Assembly: GCA_023150095.1 (NCBI GenBank)
Contig: JAKLLO010000009.1
Coordinates: 1-54,631, forward strand
Origin: Zoogloea sp.
GTDB taxonomy: Bacteria; Pseudomonadota; Gammaproteobacteria; Burkholderiales; Rhodocyclaceae
Direction of reading: 5' to 3'
Length of the DNA: 54,631 nucleotides
Shown: in pieces, positions 7,671 to 16,006 of the stretch
Numbering within the stretch: the first letter of the stretch is position 1
How the letters are laid out: every line of letters begins with the position of its first letter
Translations under genes and position numbers: made by a program
Notes under the pieces: model-generated
Database searches by the model: none
Told to the model about the DNA's origin: nothing
Seen by the model: only the letters and a program-made list of their open reading frames with translations

Positions 7671-7705
7671 TGTAACCGGTCTGGAACCTCCGGGGCCTTA
7701 GGCTG
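7671..7705 (+). promoter_or_regulatory. Shared promoter-like element, copy 2 (upstream of PEP-CTERM gene 2)
   Basis: TGTAACCGGTCTGGAACCT at 7671-7689 and TAGGCTG at 7699-7705, in the gap between the two PEP-CTERM genes. Identity to copy 1 falls off outside these boxes, so the boxes look selected rather than part of a longer recent duplication. Its distance to the start codon at 7777 equals that of copy 1 to 6053. Confidence 0.6.
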
Positions 7706-7776
7706 CACCCTGACCGATTGATCTTGCATGGCACCCATTCGGGGCACGGTCAGCGTGTTCAAACAGGAGAGCGCAT

Positions 7777-8508
7777 ATGAAATCAGGAAAGATGCTTCGC
7801 GTTGCGGGGCTGGCCGTGCTGGCAGCGGTGGGCGGCGTACAGCCCGCCGTGGCCGGGGTCTTCACCGACTGGGCTGATCTGGGGGTGGTCACCTTCGGCC
7901 CTGTGCTGCCGCCGCCCGGGGCGACAACCTATATCCCCGGGACGAGTGCCGACTACACGTGGTACTGCGGCGCGGTCAGCCCGTGTTCGGGCTCTGAGGG
8001 GGCGACGGCGGTGCAGTTCCAGACCTCGTTCCGGCTGCCCGCAGAGAGCGGCTACCCGCTGTACAAATATGGCTCCATCTCGCTGGTGGCGGACGATTAC
8101 TTCGCGCTCTACATCAACAAGATGTTGATCACCGAGAGCTGGCTGGACGACACGAACGCCGCGACGACGGTCGATATCTCGCCCTATCTGGTGCTCGGGG
8201 CGCTCAATACCATCGATATCTTTGCCTGCGACGGCAACAAGGTTTCGGGAAAGTCGGCGGGCCTGACTGCTGACGGCGGGTTCGATGGATGCGCTAACGC
8301 TCACCCGCGCCTCAACCACTGGTTGCTGGTGGATGGTGGCTACCGGGTGGAGTACAACACGCCGGGCGGTGCGACGCTTGCATCGGGGAGCTTCGCCAGC
8401 GGTGATCTGTCGATCTGGCAGGTGAGGGCTGTTCCCGAGCCGGCGAGCGGCGCACTGGTGGCGCTGGGCCTGTCGGGCCTGCTGGGAATGGCGCGTCGCA
8501 GGCGCTGA
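7777..8508 (+). CDS. PEP-CTERM sorting-domain protein 2
   Basis: A 243-residue secreted protein with signal peptide MKSGKMLRVAGLAVLAAV...VAG (about residues 1-27), a beta-rich middle, and a PEP-CTERM tail: AVPEPASGA, hydrophobic LVALGLSGLLGM, then ARRRR. The body has aromatic/Asp-rich segments (DDYFALYINKMLITESWLDD, then NTIDIFACDGNKV) that resemble carbohydrate-binding or PA14-like jelly-roll folds, but no family is certain. AGGAGA stands about 9 bases before the ATG. It does not look like a copy of the upstream PEP-CTERM protein outside the sorting tail; the two share only the tail and the promoter element. The transcript ends at the hairpin at 8527-8560. Confidence 0.85.
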   Translation: MKSGKMLRVAGLAVLAAVGGVQPAVAGVFTDWADLGVVTFGPVLPPPGATTYIPGTSADYTWYCGAVSPCSGSEGATAVQFQTSFRLPAESGYPLYKYGSISLVADDYFALYINKMLITESWLDDTNAATTVDISPYLVLGALNTIDIFACDGNKVSGKSAGLTADGGFDGCANAHPRLNHWLLVDGGYRVEYNTPGGATLASGSFASGDLSIWQVRAVPEPASGALVALGLSGLLGMARRRR

Positions 8509-8526
8509 ACCTGCTCGGGCTGCAAG

Positions 8527-8560
8527 ACGACAACGGCGCCTTCGGGCGCCGTTGTCGTTT
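8527..8560. terminator. Intrinsic terminator after the PEP-CTERM block
   Basis: A perfect 14-bp stem (8527-8540 with 8545-8558) closed by a TTCG tetraloop and followed by TT. It lies between the PEP-CTERM gene and the convergent DyP peroxidase, so it can serve both strands, although the U-tract is short. Confidence 0.8.
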
Positions 8561-8565
8561 GGGGA

Positions 8566-9420
8566 CTACCGGGGCAGCTGCAGCCTTCCGCCCTTGACCG
8601 GCGGACACCAGAAATACGCGCCGGACAGCGGCCGGGTGAAGCGGAACAGGGCGTCGACGATGCCGTCGTCCAGCCCGACCATGCGACGCATCTGGGCTTC
8701 GAAGGCGTCGAGGCTGTGGCCGAAGGCGACGAACATCAGGCCGGCGGCGCTGGCGTCGGCCCAGGGCATGGAGCGGCGGACCACGAAGGCCTCGGGGTCG
8801 AAGCTCTCCTGGGCGGTGCGCTTCACGTGGGCGGATTCGGGGGCGTCGTCGAGCTCTTCGTTGTCGGACCTGCGGCGGCCGATGCAGTGGTCGCGCTCTT
8901 CGGGCTGCATGGCCTCGAAGCGGCTGAAGTTGTGTTCCCAGCGCTGCACGGCAACGAGGCTGGCGCCATCGGCGGCGATGGCGGCGGCGACGGCGTCGTC
9001 GCCTTCCGGGTTCTCGGTGCCGTCTTCGTAGCCGGTGAGGTCGCGCCCGCTGCCGTGCTTGAAGCCGTCCCAGGTTTCGACCAGGCGGAAGGCCGGGGCC
9101 AGGGCCTGCTCGAGGTGGCGGCTGCGCAGCAGCAGCTCGCCCCGGTCGTCACCGCGCAGCCACAGCCACAGGGCGGCGGGCGTGGACGGGATGCTCACGC
9201 CGGGGCCCGCCAGGGGCGGGAAGGGGCGCAGGCCGGGGATGCTCCGGCCGATGGCCGACAGGGTGGCTTCGCCGATGCCGGCGACGGTGGCGTCGCCATC
9301 GACCACATCGACCAGCGCCTTGAGGCCGGCGGCCACGTCGGTGTCGGGTTCGAGGGCGAACACCAGATAACGGGAGAGGGGCGGCAGCGGCTGAAGGATG
9401 CCGGGTTGCGGGGTGGGCAT
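8566..9420 (-). CDS. Dyp-type peroxidase
   Basis: A 284-residue dye-decolorizing heme peroxidase. The family motif GxxDG is GYEDG at residues 130-134 (catalytic Asp D133) followed by TENP; the proximal heme histidine is likely the one in AHVKRTAQESF, and the distal Arg lies in EAFVVRRSMPW. There is no Tat or Sec signal, so it is cytoplasmic (P/B-type DyP). No encapsulin gene is adjacent. It oxidises substrates with hydrogen peroxide; the physiological substrate is unknown. It is convergent with the PEP-CTERM gene and starts 61 bases after the end of metW, so it may be read through from the methionine genes. Confidence 0.92.
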   Translation of the reverse strand: MPTPQPGILQPLPPLSRYLVFALEPDTDVAAGLKALVDVVDGDATVAGIGEATLSAIGRSIPGLRPFPPLAGPGVSIPSTPAALWLWLRGDDRGELLLRSRHLEQALAPAFRLVETWDGFKHGSGRDLTGYEDGTENPEGDDAVAAAIAADGASLVAVQRWEHNFSRFEAMQPEERDHCIGRRRSDNEELDDAPESAHVKRTAQESFDPEAFVVRRSMPWADASAAGLMFVAFGHSLDAFEAQMRRMVGLDDGIVDALFRFTRPLSGAYFWCPPVKGGRLQLPR

Positions 9421-9481
9421 GACAGGCTCCGGAACGTTTGCAGGGGTTGGCAGGGATGATAGTTCAATCCCCGCCGGGCCG

Positions 9482-10084
9482 TCAGCCCGCCGCGCCGTCG
9501 GCCCGGGCGAGCCGGTAAAGGGCGACGCTGGCGAGGAAGTTGGGCTCGTCGACGATCACCTTGTCCTCGTCGAAGGCCAGCCGCTCGCGGATCACGATGC
9601 CTTCCTGCTCGCACAGGGCGTCGAAGTCGGCGATGGTGAAGAAGCGCACGTTGGGCGTGTCGTACCACTGGTAGGGCAGGTTCTTCGACACCGGCATGCG
9701 GCCGTTGAGGATGGACTGGCGGTGGCGCCAGTAGGCGAAGTTGGGAAAGCTGACGACGGCCTCGTGGCCGACCCGCAGCATCTCCCTGAGGATGCCCTGG
9801 GTGTTGCGCATGGCCTGCAGCGAGAGGCTCATGATGACGTGGTCGAAGAAACCGTCGTCGAAGCCGGCGAGGCCTTGTTCCATGTCGATCTGGATCACGT
9901 TGACGCCGTTGCGGGCGCAGGCCAGCAGGCGCGCCGGGTCGTTCTCGACGCCGTAGCCGCGCACCTGGCGCACGTCGCCGAGGTAGCGCAGCAGGCCGCC
10001 GTCGCCGCAGCCCAGGTCGAGGACGCGCTCGCCGGGTTCGATCCAGTTGGCGATCACGTCGTAGTCGAAGCGGTGGAAGCTCAT
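9482..10084 (-). CDS. metW: Methionine biosynthesis protein MetW
   Basis: A 200-residue class I methyltransferase-fold protein with the SAM-binding motif [19 protein letters not shown] near the N-terminus and [18 protein letters not shown] at the start, as in other MetW proteins. MetW forms a pair with MetX in homoserine acylation; in proteobacteria MetX needs MetW for full activity. The start lies 10 bases beyond the metX stop, so the two genes are one transcription unit under the SAM-II riboswitch upstream of metX. Confidence 0.95.
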   Translation of the reverse strand: MSFHRFDYDVIANWIEPGERVLDLGCGDGGLLRYLGDVRQVRGYGVENDPARLLACARNGVNVIQIDMEQGLAGFDDGFFDHVIMSLSLQAMRNTQGILREMLRVGHEAVVSFPNFAYWRHRQSILNGRMPVSKNLPYQWYDTPNVRFFTIADFDALCEQEGIVIRERLAFDEDKVIVDEPNFLASVALYRLARADGAAG

Positions 10085-10094
10085 CGTGCCGCCC

Positions 10095-11228
10095 TCACAG
10101 TTGGATGTTGTCGATGTAGGCCTGCAGCACGGCGTGGTACTGGGGCTCGTCGAGGAGGAAGGAGTCGTGGCCGGCGGCGCAGTCGATCTCGGCGTAGCTC
10201 ACGCGGCGGTCGCTGTGCATCAGGGCGTAGACGATTTCGCGGCTGCGGGACGGGGCAAAACGCCAGTCGGTGGTGAAGGACACCACCAGGTAGTCGGCCT
10301 TGGCGCGGCCGAGGGCGGCCACCAGATCGCCGTTGTAGTCAAAGGCTGGATCGTAGTAATCCAGCGCCTTGGTGGTGAGCAGGTAGGTGTTGGCGTCGAA
10401 GTAGCCGGCGAACTTGTCGCCCTGGTAGCGCAGGTAGGATTCGATCTCGAACTCGACGTCGTAGCTGAACACCGGCTTGTCGTGGCGCAGCGCCCGGCCG
10501 AATTTCTGGCCCATGGCGTCGTCCGACAGGTAGGTGATGTGGCCGATCATCCGCGCCAGCGCGAGGCCGCGGGTGGGCACCACGCCGTGCTCGTAGTAGT
10601 GGCCGGCGTGGAAATCCGGGTCCTTCAAAATGGCCTGGCGGGCGACTTCGTTGAAGGCGATGTTCTGGGCGGTGAGCTTGGGCGCCGAGGCGATCACCAG
10701 CGCGTGGGCGACGCGATCCGGGTATTGCAGCGTCCAGGAGAGGGCCTGCATGCCGCCGAGGCTGCCGCCGACCACCGCGGCAAAGCGCTCGATGCCGAGG
10801 CGATCGGCCAGCCGGGCCTGCGCATCGACCCAGTCTTCGACGGTGACGAAGGGGAAGTCGGCGCCCCACGGCTTGCCGGTGGCCGGGTTGATGGCGTTGG
10901 GGCCCGAGCTGCCGTAACAGCCGCCCAGGTTGTTCACCCCGATCACGAAGAAGCGGTTGGTGTCGAGGGGCTTGCCGGGGCCGACCAGGTTGTCCCACCA
11001 GCCGACGCTGCCGTCGGCGTGCACGCCGGCCACGTGGTGCGAGCCGGACAGCGCATGGCACACCAGCACCGCGTTGCTGCGCGCGGCGTTGAGGGTGCCG
11101 TAGGTTTCATAGACGAGGTCGTACTGGGGCAGCACGCCGCCGCTCTTGAGGGGCAGGGGTTCGGAGAAATGGGCTGTCTGGGGTACGACCAGACCAACTG
11201 ATTGTGCGACGGATTGAGCTTCTTGCAT
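10095..11228 (-). CDS. metX: Homoserine O-acyltransferase MetX
   Basis: A 377-residue alpha/beta-hydrolase that acylates homoserine in the first committed step of methionine synthesis. The nucleophile is S156 in VGGSLGGMQ; the Asp is in [10 protein letters not shown] and the His in [25 protein letters not shown] matches the MetX lid region. Acetyl versus succinyl use cannot be fixed from sequence alone; many betaproteobacterial MetX enzymes are succinyltransferases. ATG 11228 has a weak GGGA about 11 bases upstream, immediately after the terminator T-run of the leader. Expression is expected to fall when SAM is abundant. Confidence 0.95.
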   Translation of the reverse strand: MQEAQSVAQSVGLVVPQTAHFSEPLPLKSGGVLPQYDLVYETYGTLNAARSNAVLVCHALSGSHHVAGVHADGSVGWWDNLVGPGKPLDTNRFFVIGVNNLGGCYGSSGPNAINPATGKPWGADFPFVTVEDWVDAQARLADRLGIERFAAVVGGSLGGMQALSWTLQYPDRVAHALVIASAPKLTAQNIAFNEVARQAILKDPDFHAGHYYEHGVVPTRGLALARMIGHITYLSDDAMGQKFGRALRHDKPVFSYDVEFEIESYLRYQGDKFAGYFDANTYLLTTKALDYYDPAFDYNGDLVAALGRAKADYLVVSFTTDWRFAPSRSREIVYALMHSDRRVSYAEIDCAAGHDSFLLDEPQYHAVLQAYIDNIQL

Positions 11229-11242
11229 TCGTGTTTCGTCCC

Positions 11243-11282
11243 AAAAACGAAAAACCCAGCCGGCGAACGGTCGCGGACTGGG
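11243..11282 (-). terminator. Intrinsic terminator in the metX leader (riboswitch expression platform)
   Basis: On the minus strand a GC-rich hairpin (CCCAG-T-CCG pairing with CGG-CTGGG, 11255-11282) is followed by TTTTTCGTTTTT (11254-11243). It ends only 14 bases before the metX ATG and immediately follows the SAM-II aptamer. This suggests control by premature termination, possibly combined with occlusion of the ribosome site. Confidence 0.65.
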
Positions 11283-11289
11283 CTGCCGT

Positions 11290-11346
11290 CGCTTTAGCCG
11301 TACTTTTAAAGCGCCCGCAAGCTGAAGGGTTCAAATCGGCGCTGAG
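11290..11346 (-). ncRNA. SAM-II riboswitch aptamer
   Basis: The minus-strand leader matches the SAM-II (SAM_alpha) pattern. P1 is AGCGCC (11343-11338) pairing with GGCGCT (11315-11310), with GATTTGAACC directly after the 5' strand. The 3' part is TTTAAAAGTACGGCTAAAGC, with the near-invariant GCTAAA. The loop CTTCAGCT can pair with GGCTAAAG (one C-A mismatch), giving the H-type pseudoknot. It lies directly ahead of metX, the classic SAM-II target. The aptamer begins within a few bases of the predicted transcription start. Confidence 0.85.
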
Positions 11347-11351
11347 TGGCA

Positions 11352-11381
11352 AGATTAGCGCGCCGGTGCGGGGCAAGTCAA
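11352..11381 (-). promoter_or_regulatory. Sigma70-type promoter of the metX leader
   Basis: On the minus strand TTGACT (11381-11376) and TAATCT (11357-11352) are separated by 18 bases. The predicted start (about 11345-11347) coincides with the 5' edge of the SAM-II aptamer, which makes the promoter assignment more convincing. Confidence 0.6.
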
Positions 11382-11415
11382 ACTGGGGACAGCCGCAGCG
11401 GCGCGCAGGTTCCGG

Positions 11416-13131
11416 TCAGAGCTTTTCGACTGCCTCGCGGACCCGGTCCGGGTCGTCCAGCTTGAGCAGGCGCTGGACCTTGGGCGTGAGGTCGGCGGCG
11501 TCGGCGCGCAGGATGGCCTGCTTCACCTCGAGGATCTGCGCCGGGTGCATCGAGAACTGGCGCAGGCCCATGCCGATCAGGAGCCGCGCGCAGTCCGGGT
11601 CGCCGGCCATCTCGCCGCACACCGAGACATCCACCCCGGCCTTGGCGCCGGCCTGGATGGTCTGGTGGATGAGCCGCAGCACGGCCGGGTGGAGCGGGTT
11701 GTAGAGGTGGGCGACGGCCTCGTTGCCGCGGTCGATGGCGAGGGTGTACTGGATCAGGTCATTCGTGCCGATCGACAGGAACTGCAGGCGCCGGGTGAAG
11801 GCGCCCAGGCACAGGGCCGCGGCGGGCACCTCGATCATGCCGCCGACCGGCACGGATTCGTCGAACTTGATCTTGCGTTCGCGCAGCTGAGCCTTGGCTT
11901 TTTCGAGCAGGACCAGGGTCTGGTCGATCTCGTGGCTGCTGGCGAGCATCGGGATCAGGATCTTCATCCGCCCGAAGTGGCTGGCGCGCAGTAGCGCCCG
12001 CAGCTGGGTGAGGAACATCTTGGGCTCGGCCAGGCAGTAGCGGATCGCCCGCAGGCCGAGGGCCGGGTTGTCCTCGGAGCGGGTGGCGCCTTCGAGCTCC
12101 TTGTCGGCGCCCACGTCGAGGGTGCGCACGGTGACCGGCTTGCCCGCCATGGTCTTGACCACCGCCTTGTAGGCCTCGAACTGCTCGTCCTCGTCGGGCC
12201 ACGAGTCGCGGCTCATGAAGAGGAATTCGGTGCGGAACAGGCCCACGCCGTCGGCCTCGACGCCCTTGGCCTGGATGGCGTCGGGGGGGAGCTCGATGTT
12301 GGCGAGGATCTGCACCTCCTCGCCGTCGAGGGTGGCGGCGCGGGTGGATTTGAGGCGCTTGAGCTTGGAGCGTTCGAGCTCGACCGCGGCCTTGCGCAGG
12401 CGGTATTCCTCGAGCACGCGCTCGTCGGGATCGACGATGACCACGCCGCGGATGCCGTCGATGATGACGAGCTCGTCGTCCTTCACCACGTGGCGGATGT
12501 GGCGCAGGGCCACCACCGCCGGGATCGACAGGCTGCGCGCGACGATGGCGGTGTGGCCGGTGGGGCCGCCGACATCGGTGATGAAGCCGGCGACGGCGTG
12601 ATCCTTGAAGCCGATGGTGTCGGTGGGCGAGAGGTCGTGGGCGACGACGATGGTGCCGAGGCCGTCCTTGCGCTTGGGCGGCAGGTGGCCCGGGTGGCCC
12701 AGCAGCACCTTCACGACGCGCTCGACGACCTGCACCACGTCGGCCTTGCGCTCGCGCAGGTAGGCGTCCTCGATGGCCTCGAACTGCTCGACCAGCAGCT
12801 CCATCTGCTGCACCAGCGCCCACTCGGCGTTGGCGCGGCGGGTGAGGATCAGCGCCTCGGCGGCGTCGACCAGCATCGGGTCTTCGAGGAACATGATGTG
12901 CATGCCCAGGAAGGCATCCACCTCGGACGGCGCCGAGCCCGACGCGGCCTTGAGCCCGGCGAGTTCGCTCTTGACCTTGGCGACTGCGCTGCGCAGCCGG
13001 GTGACTTCGGCTTCCACGTGCTTGGGCGCCACGGTGAAGTGCGCGACCTCGAGCAGGGCGTGGGAGACCAGATGGGCATGGCCGATGGCGATGCCCTGGG
13101 AGACGGCAAGACCGTGGACGGTGAAGCTCAT
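11416..13131 (-). CDS. ptsI: PTS phosphoenolpyruvate-protein phosphotransferase (EI)
   Basis: A 571-residue Enzyme I, the usual length. The phosphorylated His is H193 in GGPTGHTAIVARS; the PEP-utilising C-terminal barrel has SIGTNDLIQYTLAIDRGN and CGEMAGDP. It transfers phosphate from PEP to HPr. The start ATG 13131 was set by the MSFTVHGLAVSQGIAIG N-terminus; the open frame continues upstream only as a shadow of ptsH. A 95-base gap separates it from ptsH. With HPr and EIIA but no EIIB/EIIC in view, this is a regulatory rather than sugar-importing PTS. Confidence 0.95.
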   Translation of the reverse strand: MSFTVHGLAVSQGIAIGHAHLVSHALLEVAHFTVAPKHVEAEVTRLRSAVAKVKSELAGLKAASGSAPSEVDAFLGMHIMFLEDPMLVDAAEALILTRRANAEWALVQQMELLVEQFEAIEDAYLRERKADVVQVVERVVKVLLGHPGHLPPKRKDGLGTIVVAHDLSPTDTIGFKDHAVAGFITDVGGPTGHTAIVARSLSIPAVVALRHIRHVVKDDELVIIDGIRGVVIVDPDERVLEEYRLRKAAVELERSKLKRLKSTRAATLDGEEVQILANIELPPDAIQAKGVEADGVGLFRTEFLFMSRDSWPDEDEQFEAYKAVVKTMAGKPVTVRTLDVGADKELEGATRSEDNPALGLRAIRYCLAEPKMFLTQLRALLRASHFGRMKILIPMLASSHEIDQTLVLLEKAKAQLRERKIKFDESVPVGGMIEVPAAALCLGAFTRRLQFLSIGTNDLIQYTLAIDRGNEAVAHLYNPLHPAVLRLIHQTIQAGAKAGVDVSVCGEMAGDPDCARLLIGMGLRQFSMHPAQILEVKQAILRADAADLTPKVQRLLKLDDPDRVREAVEKL

Positions 13132-13226
13132 GGCGGGGCCTTTATGGGGGTGGGCAGCAGGCGGTGGAGCGGAGGGCGCTGGGCCGGGTGGTTGCCTACC
13201 CACTTCCCAATGCCCGAGTCCCCGCC

Positions 13227-13496
13227 TTACTCCCCTTCGCCGAACTTGTCGGCGATCAGGGCCTGGAGGGCGGCCATGGCTTGATCGGCGTCGGCGCCTT
13301 CGGTGTCGATCACGATGGTGCTGCCCTTGGCGGCGGCGAGCATCATGACGCCCATGATGCTCTTGGCGTTGACCCGCTTGCCGTTGCGTTCGAGCCACAC
13401 GTCGCAGCTGTAGGCGCTGGCGACCTGGGTGAGCTTGGCGGAGGCCCGGGCGTGGAGCCCGAGCTTGTTGATGATGTTGGCTTCCTGGCGTGGCAT
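13227..13496 (-). CDS. ptsH: Phosphocarrier protein HPr
   Basis: An 89-residue HPr. H15 in KLGLHARAS is the EI phosphorylation site, and S46 in NAKSIMGVMML is the regulatory site used by HPr kinase/phosphorylase, so an hprK gene is expected elsewhere in the genome. It sits between EIIA (upstream) and ptsI (downstream) on the minus strand, the common betaproteobacterial order. It passes phosphate from EI to the EIIA-Man type protein encoded upstream. Confidence 0.96.
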   Translation of the reverse strand: MPRQEANIINKLGLHARASAKLTQVASAYSCDVWLERNGKRVNAKSIMGVMMLAAAKGSTIVIDTEGADADQAMAALQALIADKFGEGE

Positions 13497-13545
13497 TGCG
13501 CTGTCTTCCTTCCTCGCTGATTCTTTTTTTTGTGGTTTCCGGTGA

Positions 13546-13929
13546 TCACTTCATGTGGACGACGCCTTCGCAGGCGCCGGCGATGGCCTTTTTGAGCAGG
13601 ACATCCATGCTTCGTTCGCGGTAAGTGATCACCCGCAGCAGCATTGGCAGATTGGCACCCGCGACGCCGGCAACGCGACCGGGCTCGAGGAGCTTGGCGG
13701 CGATGTTGGCGGGCGTGGCGCCGAGGATGTCCGTGAGGACCAGCACGCCGCTGCCATCGTCGACCAGGTCGAGCAGACGGCGGGCCAGCGGCAGTGCATC
13801 GAGGGGATCGTCCTGACCGGCGACACCCAGCTGCATGAGCTGGGGCGGGCGACGGTTGAGCACGTGGCAGGCGCATTGAATGAGCGCTTCGCCGAGGCTG
13901 CCGTGGGTTATCAAGAGAATCCCGATCAT
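13546..13929 (-). CDS. PTS EIIA component, mannose/fructose type
   Basis: A 127-residue EIIA-Man-family domain. MIGILLITHGSLGEAL has the phosphorylated H9, and VLVLTDILGATPANIAAKL is the conserved second motif. ATG 13929 gives the typical family N-terminus; an in-frame ATG at 13938 and TTG at 13947 are alternatives, and none has a clear Shine-Dalgarno. It is a stand-alone domain with no IIB or IIC partner nearby, so a regulatory role through HPr/EI is likely. It lies 50 bases ahead of ptsH and about 60 bases after apbE in the same direction. Confidence 0.9.
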   Translation of the reverse strand: MIGILLITHGSLGEALIQCACHVLNRRPPQLMQLGVAGQDDPLDALPLARRLLDLVDDGSGVLVLTDILGATPANIAAKLLEPGRVAGVAGANLPMLLRVITYRERSMDVLLKKAIAGACEGVVHMK

Positions 13930-13988
13930 CCGGTCCATTCTATCCAAAGTGGGCCGGGCGGCAAGCCGAAAAAAGCGAGGTATTTGTA

Positions 13989-15059
13989 TCAGTTAACGAC
14001 GAGGGATGGTTTGATGCCGTCGCCGTACTGGAGCCGGCTGTGCAGCGCGGGGGTGACTTCGACCTGGCCGGCGGCGTCGACCCGCAGCGCGTGCTCGATG
14101 CCGAAACGCTTTGCATAGTCGCGCCAGCGCTCGCCGCCGAGGTAGATCGGCTTGCTGGCGGCATCCGACAGGGTGCCCGCCTGGGTGGCGCCGGCGGGGC
14201 GTGGGGTGATCAGGATGGTGACGGCCTGGGTGCCTTTGGCGGGGCGGCCGGTGCGCGGGTCGAGCAGGTGACAGTAGCGCTCGCCGTCGAGCTCGAAGTA
14301 GCGCTGGTAATCGCCTGAAGTGCCGATGGCCTCGCCGTCGCGCAGCGGCAGGGTGGCGAGCGGGCGCGGCTCGCGCGGGTGCTGGATGCCCACGCGCCAG
14401 GGCTGGTCGCCCTTGCTGCCCAGGGCCAGCACGTTGCCGCCGATGTTGATGAGGGCGTTGGCGATGCCGCGGGCCTTGAGGATGGCCGCGGCGCGATCGA
14501 GCGCGTAGCCCTTGCCGTAGCCGCCCAGGTCGAGCTGCACGGCGGGGTTACGGCTCGTCACCTTGCCATCGGCAATGGTGAGGTCGGCCATCGTCGGGTG
14601 GGCGCGCACCAGCTCGGCGAGCTTGGCGGGATCGGGCCGGACGGGTACGAAGGTGTCGGTGTGGAAGCCCCACAGGGCGATGAGCTGGCCCAGCGCCGGG
14701 TCGAAGAGTTCGTCGCCGGTGGCGGCGATGGCCTTGGCCTCGGTGAGCATCGCAGCGAGCTCGGGCGAGACCGGGATGCCCTGCTGGCCGGCGGCGATGG
14801 CCTGGTTGAGGGCGGTGAGCTCGGAGGGCTCCCAGGCGTGGTAGGCCCGGTGCAGGCGGTCGAACTCGCGCAGCACTTCGGCCACCGCGGCGCGGGCTTT
14901 GTCCTCCGACGCGTCCCAGGTGAGCACCTCGACGCGGGTGCCGAAGACGTAGGATTCCTGCTGGTGGATGCGCTCCCGGCTGCAGCCGGCGAGCAGCCCC
15001 GCCGTGAGGGCGAGGGCAGCCAGCCAGGCGGCGGCGCGGGAAAGGCCGATCAGGCGCAC
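13989..15059 (-). CDS. apbE: FAD:protein FMN transferase ApbE, lipoprotein
   Basis: A 356-residue ApbE protein that covalently attaches FMN to threonines of extracytoplasmic flavoproteins such as Rnf/Nqr subunits. The N-terminus is a lipoprotein signal ending LTAGLLAGC. Family motifs seen are YVFGTRVEV, LDLGGYGKGYALDRA, ALINIGGNVLALG and the C-terminal segment with TLSDAASK. GTG 15059 was chosen because it starts the signal peptide and overlaps the gshB stop by 10 bases. It sits between gshB and the PTS genes. The Gx transporter and NusG_II pair that often accompany apbE are at 2.5-3.5 kb. Confidence 0.92.
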   Translation of the reverse strand: MRLIGLSRAAAWLAALALTAGLLAGCSRERIHQQESYVFGTRVEVLTWDASEDKARAAVAEVLREFDRLHRAYHAWEPSELTALNQAIAAGQQGIPVSPELAAMLTEAKAIAATGDELFDPALGQLIALWGFHTDTFVPVRPDPAKLAELVRAHPTMADLTIADGKVTSRNPAVQLDLGGYGKGYALDRAAAILKARGIANALINIGGNVLALGSKGDQPWRVGIQHPREPRPLATLPLRDGEAIGTSGDYQRYFELDGERYCHLLDPRTGRPAKGTQAVTILITPRPAGATQAGTLSDAASKPIYLGGERWRDYAKRFGIEHALRVDAAGQVEVTPALHSRLQYGDGIKPSLVVN

Positions 15060-15994
15060 GCCGCTTCGAGGGCGTCGACCACCGCGCCGGGCACGTCGAA
15101 GCCGGTCTGGTCGGTGATCTCGACCATGCAGGTGGGGCTGGTGACGTTGATCTCGGTGAGCCGGTCGCCGATCACGTCGAGGCCGACGATGAGCAGCCCG
15201 CGCGACCACAGGATGGGCGCGAGGTATTCGGCGATGGCGCGTTCGCCGTCGGTGAGCGGCATGGCCACGCCACGCCCGCCGGCGGCGAGGTTGCCGCGGG
15301 TCTCGCCGGCCATCGGGATGCGCGCCAGCGAATAGGGAATCACCTGCCCGCCGATCACCAGCACCCGCTTGTCGCCGCCGGAGATGGCCGGCAGGTAGGC
15401 CTGGGCCATGATGGTGCGGCGCTCGTCCTGGGTGAGCGTCTCGATGATGACGTTGCGGTTCGGGTCGTCGGCGCGCACGCGGAAGATCTGGCTGCCGCCC
15501 ATGCCGTCGAGGGGCTTGAGGATGGTGTCGCCGTGGGCGTCGATGAAGGCGTTGATGTCGGCTGCGGCGCGGGCCACCCGGGTGGCCGGGGTGAACTGCG
15601 GAAACTCGGTGATGGCGAGCTTCTCGGAGTGGTCACGGATCGAGCGCGGGTCGTTGAAGATGCGTGCGCCGGCCTGCTGGGCGCGCTCGAGCAGCCAGGT
15701 GGCGGTGACGTATTCGAAGTCGAAGGGCGGGTCCTGGCGCATCAGCACGGCGTCGAAATCCGTGAGCGGCATCACCGCCTCGGCGCCGCAGGGGGCGTAC
15801 CAGGCGTGGTCGAAATCCGACACGCCGATGGGCAGGCAGCGGGCCGAGACGACGCCGCCTTCCCAGATCAGCGCCTCGCGCTGGATGGCGAAGATCTCGT
15901 GGCCGCGGCGGGCGGCGGCCCGCATCATGGCGATGCTGGAATCCTTGTAGGCCTTGAGATTGTCGAGGGGGTCGAGGATGAAGGCGAATTTCAT
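15050..15994 (-). CDS. gshB: Glutathione synthetase
   Basis: A 314-residue ATP-grasp enzyme joining gamma-glutamylcysteine and glycine. MKFAFILDPLDNLKAYKDSS is the standard N-terminus. LKPLDGMGGSQIFRV is the ATP-grasp loop, and INVTSPTCMVEI near the C-terminus carries metal ligands. It starts 12 bases after the gshA stop and overlaps apbE by 10, so gshA-gshB-apbE are one operon. Confidence 0.96.
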   Translation of the reverse strand: MKFAFILDPLDNLKAYKDSSIAMMRAAARRGHEIFAIQREALIWEGGVVSARCLPIGVSDFDHAWYAPCGAEAVMPLTDFDAVLMRQDPPFDFEYVTATWLLERAQQAGARIFNDPRSIRDHSEKLAITEFPQFTPATRVARAAADINAFIDAHGDTILKPLDGMGGSQIFRVRADDPNRNVIIETLTQDERRTIMAQAYLPAISGGDKRVLVIGGQVIPYSLARIPMAGETRGNLAAGGRGVAMPLTDGERAIAEYLAPILWSRGLLIVGLDVIGDRLTEINVTSPTCMVEITDQTGFDVPGAVVDALEAACA

Positions 15995-16006
15995 CGGGCG
16001 GTTCCG

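Noticed and set aside
7660-7776. Recent tandem duplication of the whole PEP-CTERM gene plus promoter
   Set aside because: Only the promoter boxes and the generic sorting tail are shared; the protein bodies differ in length and sequence.
13132-13398. N-terminal extension of EI upstream of residue 1
   Set aside because: The extra 89 residues are an out-of-frame reading of ptsH, rich in Arg/His/Gln, and would overlap HPr coding sequence.
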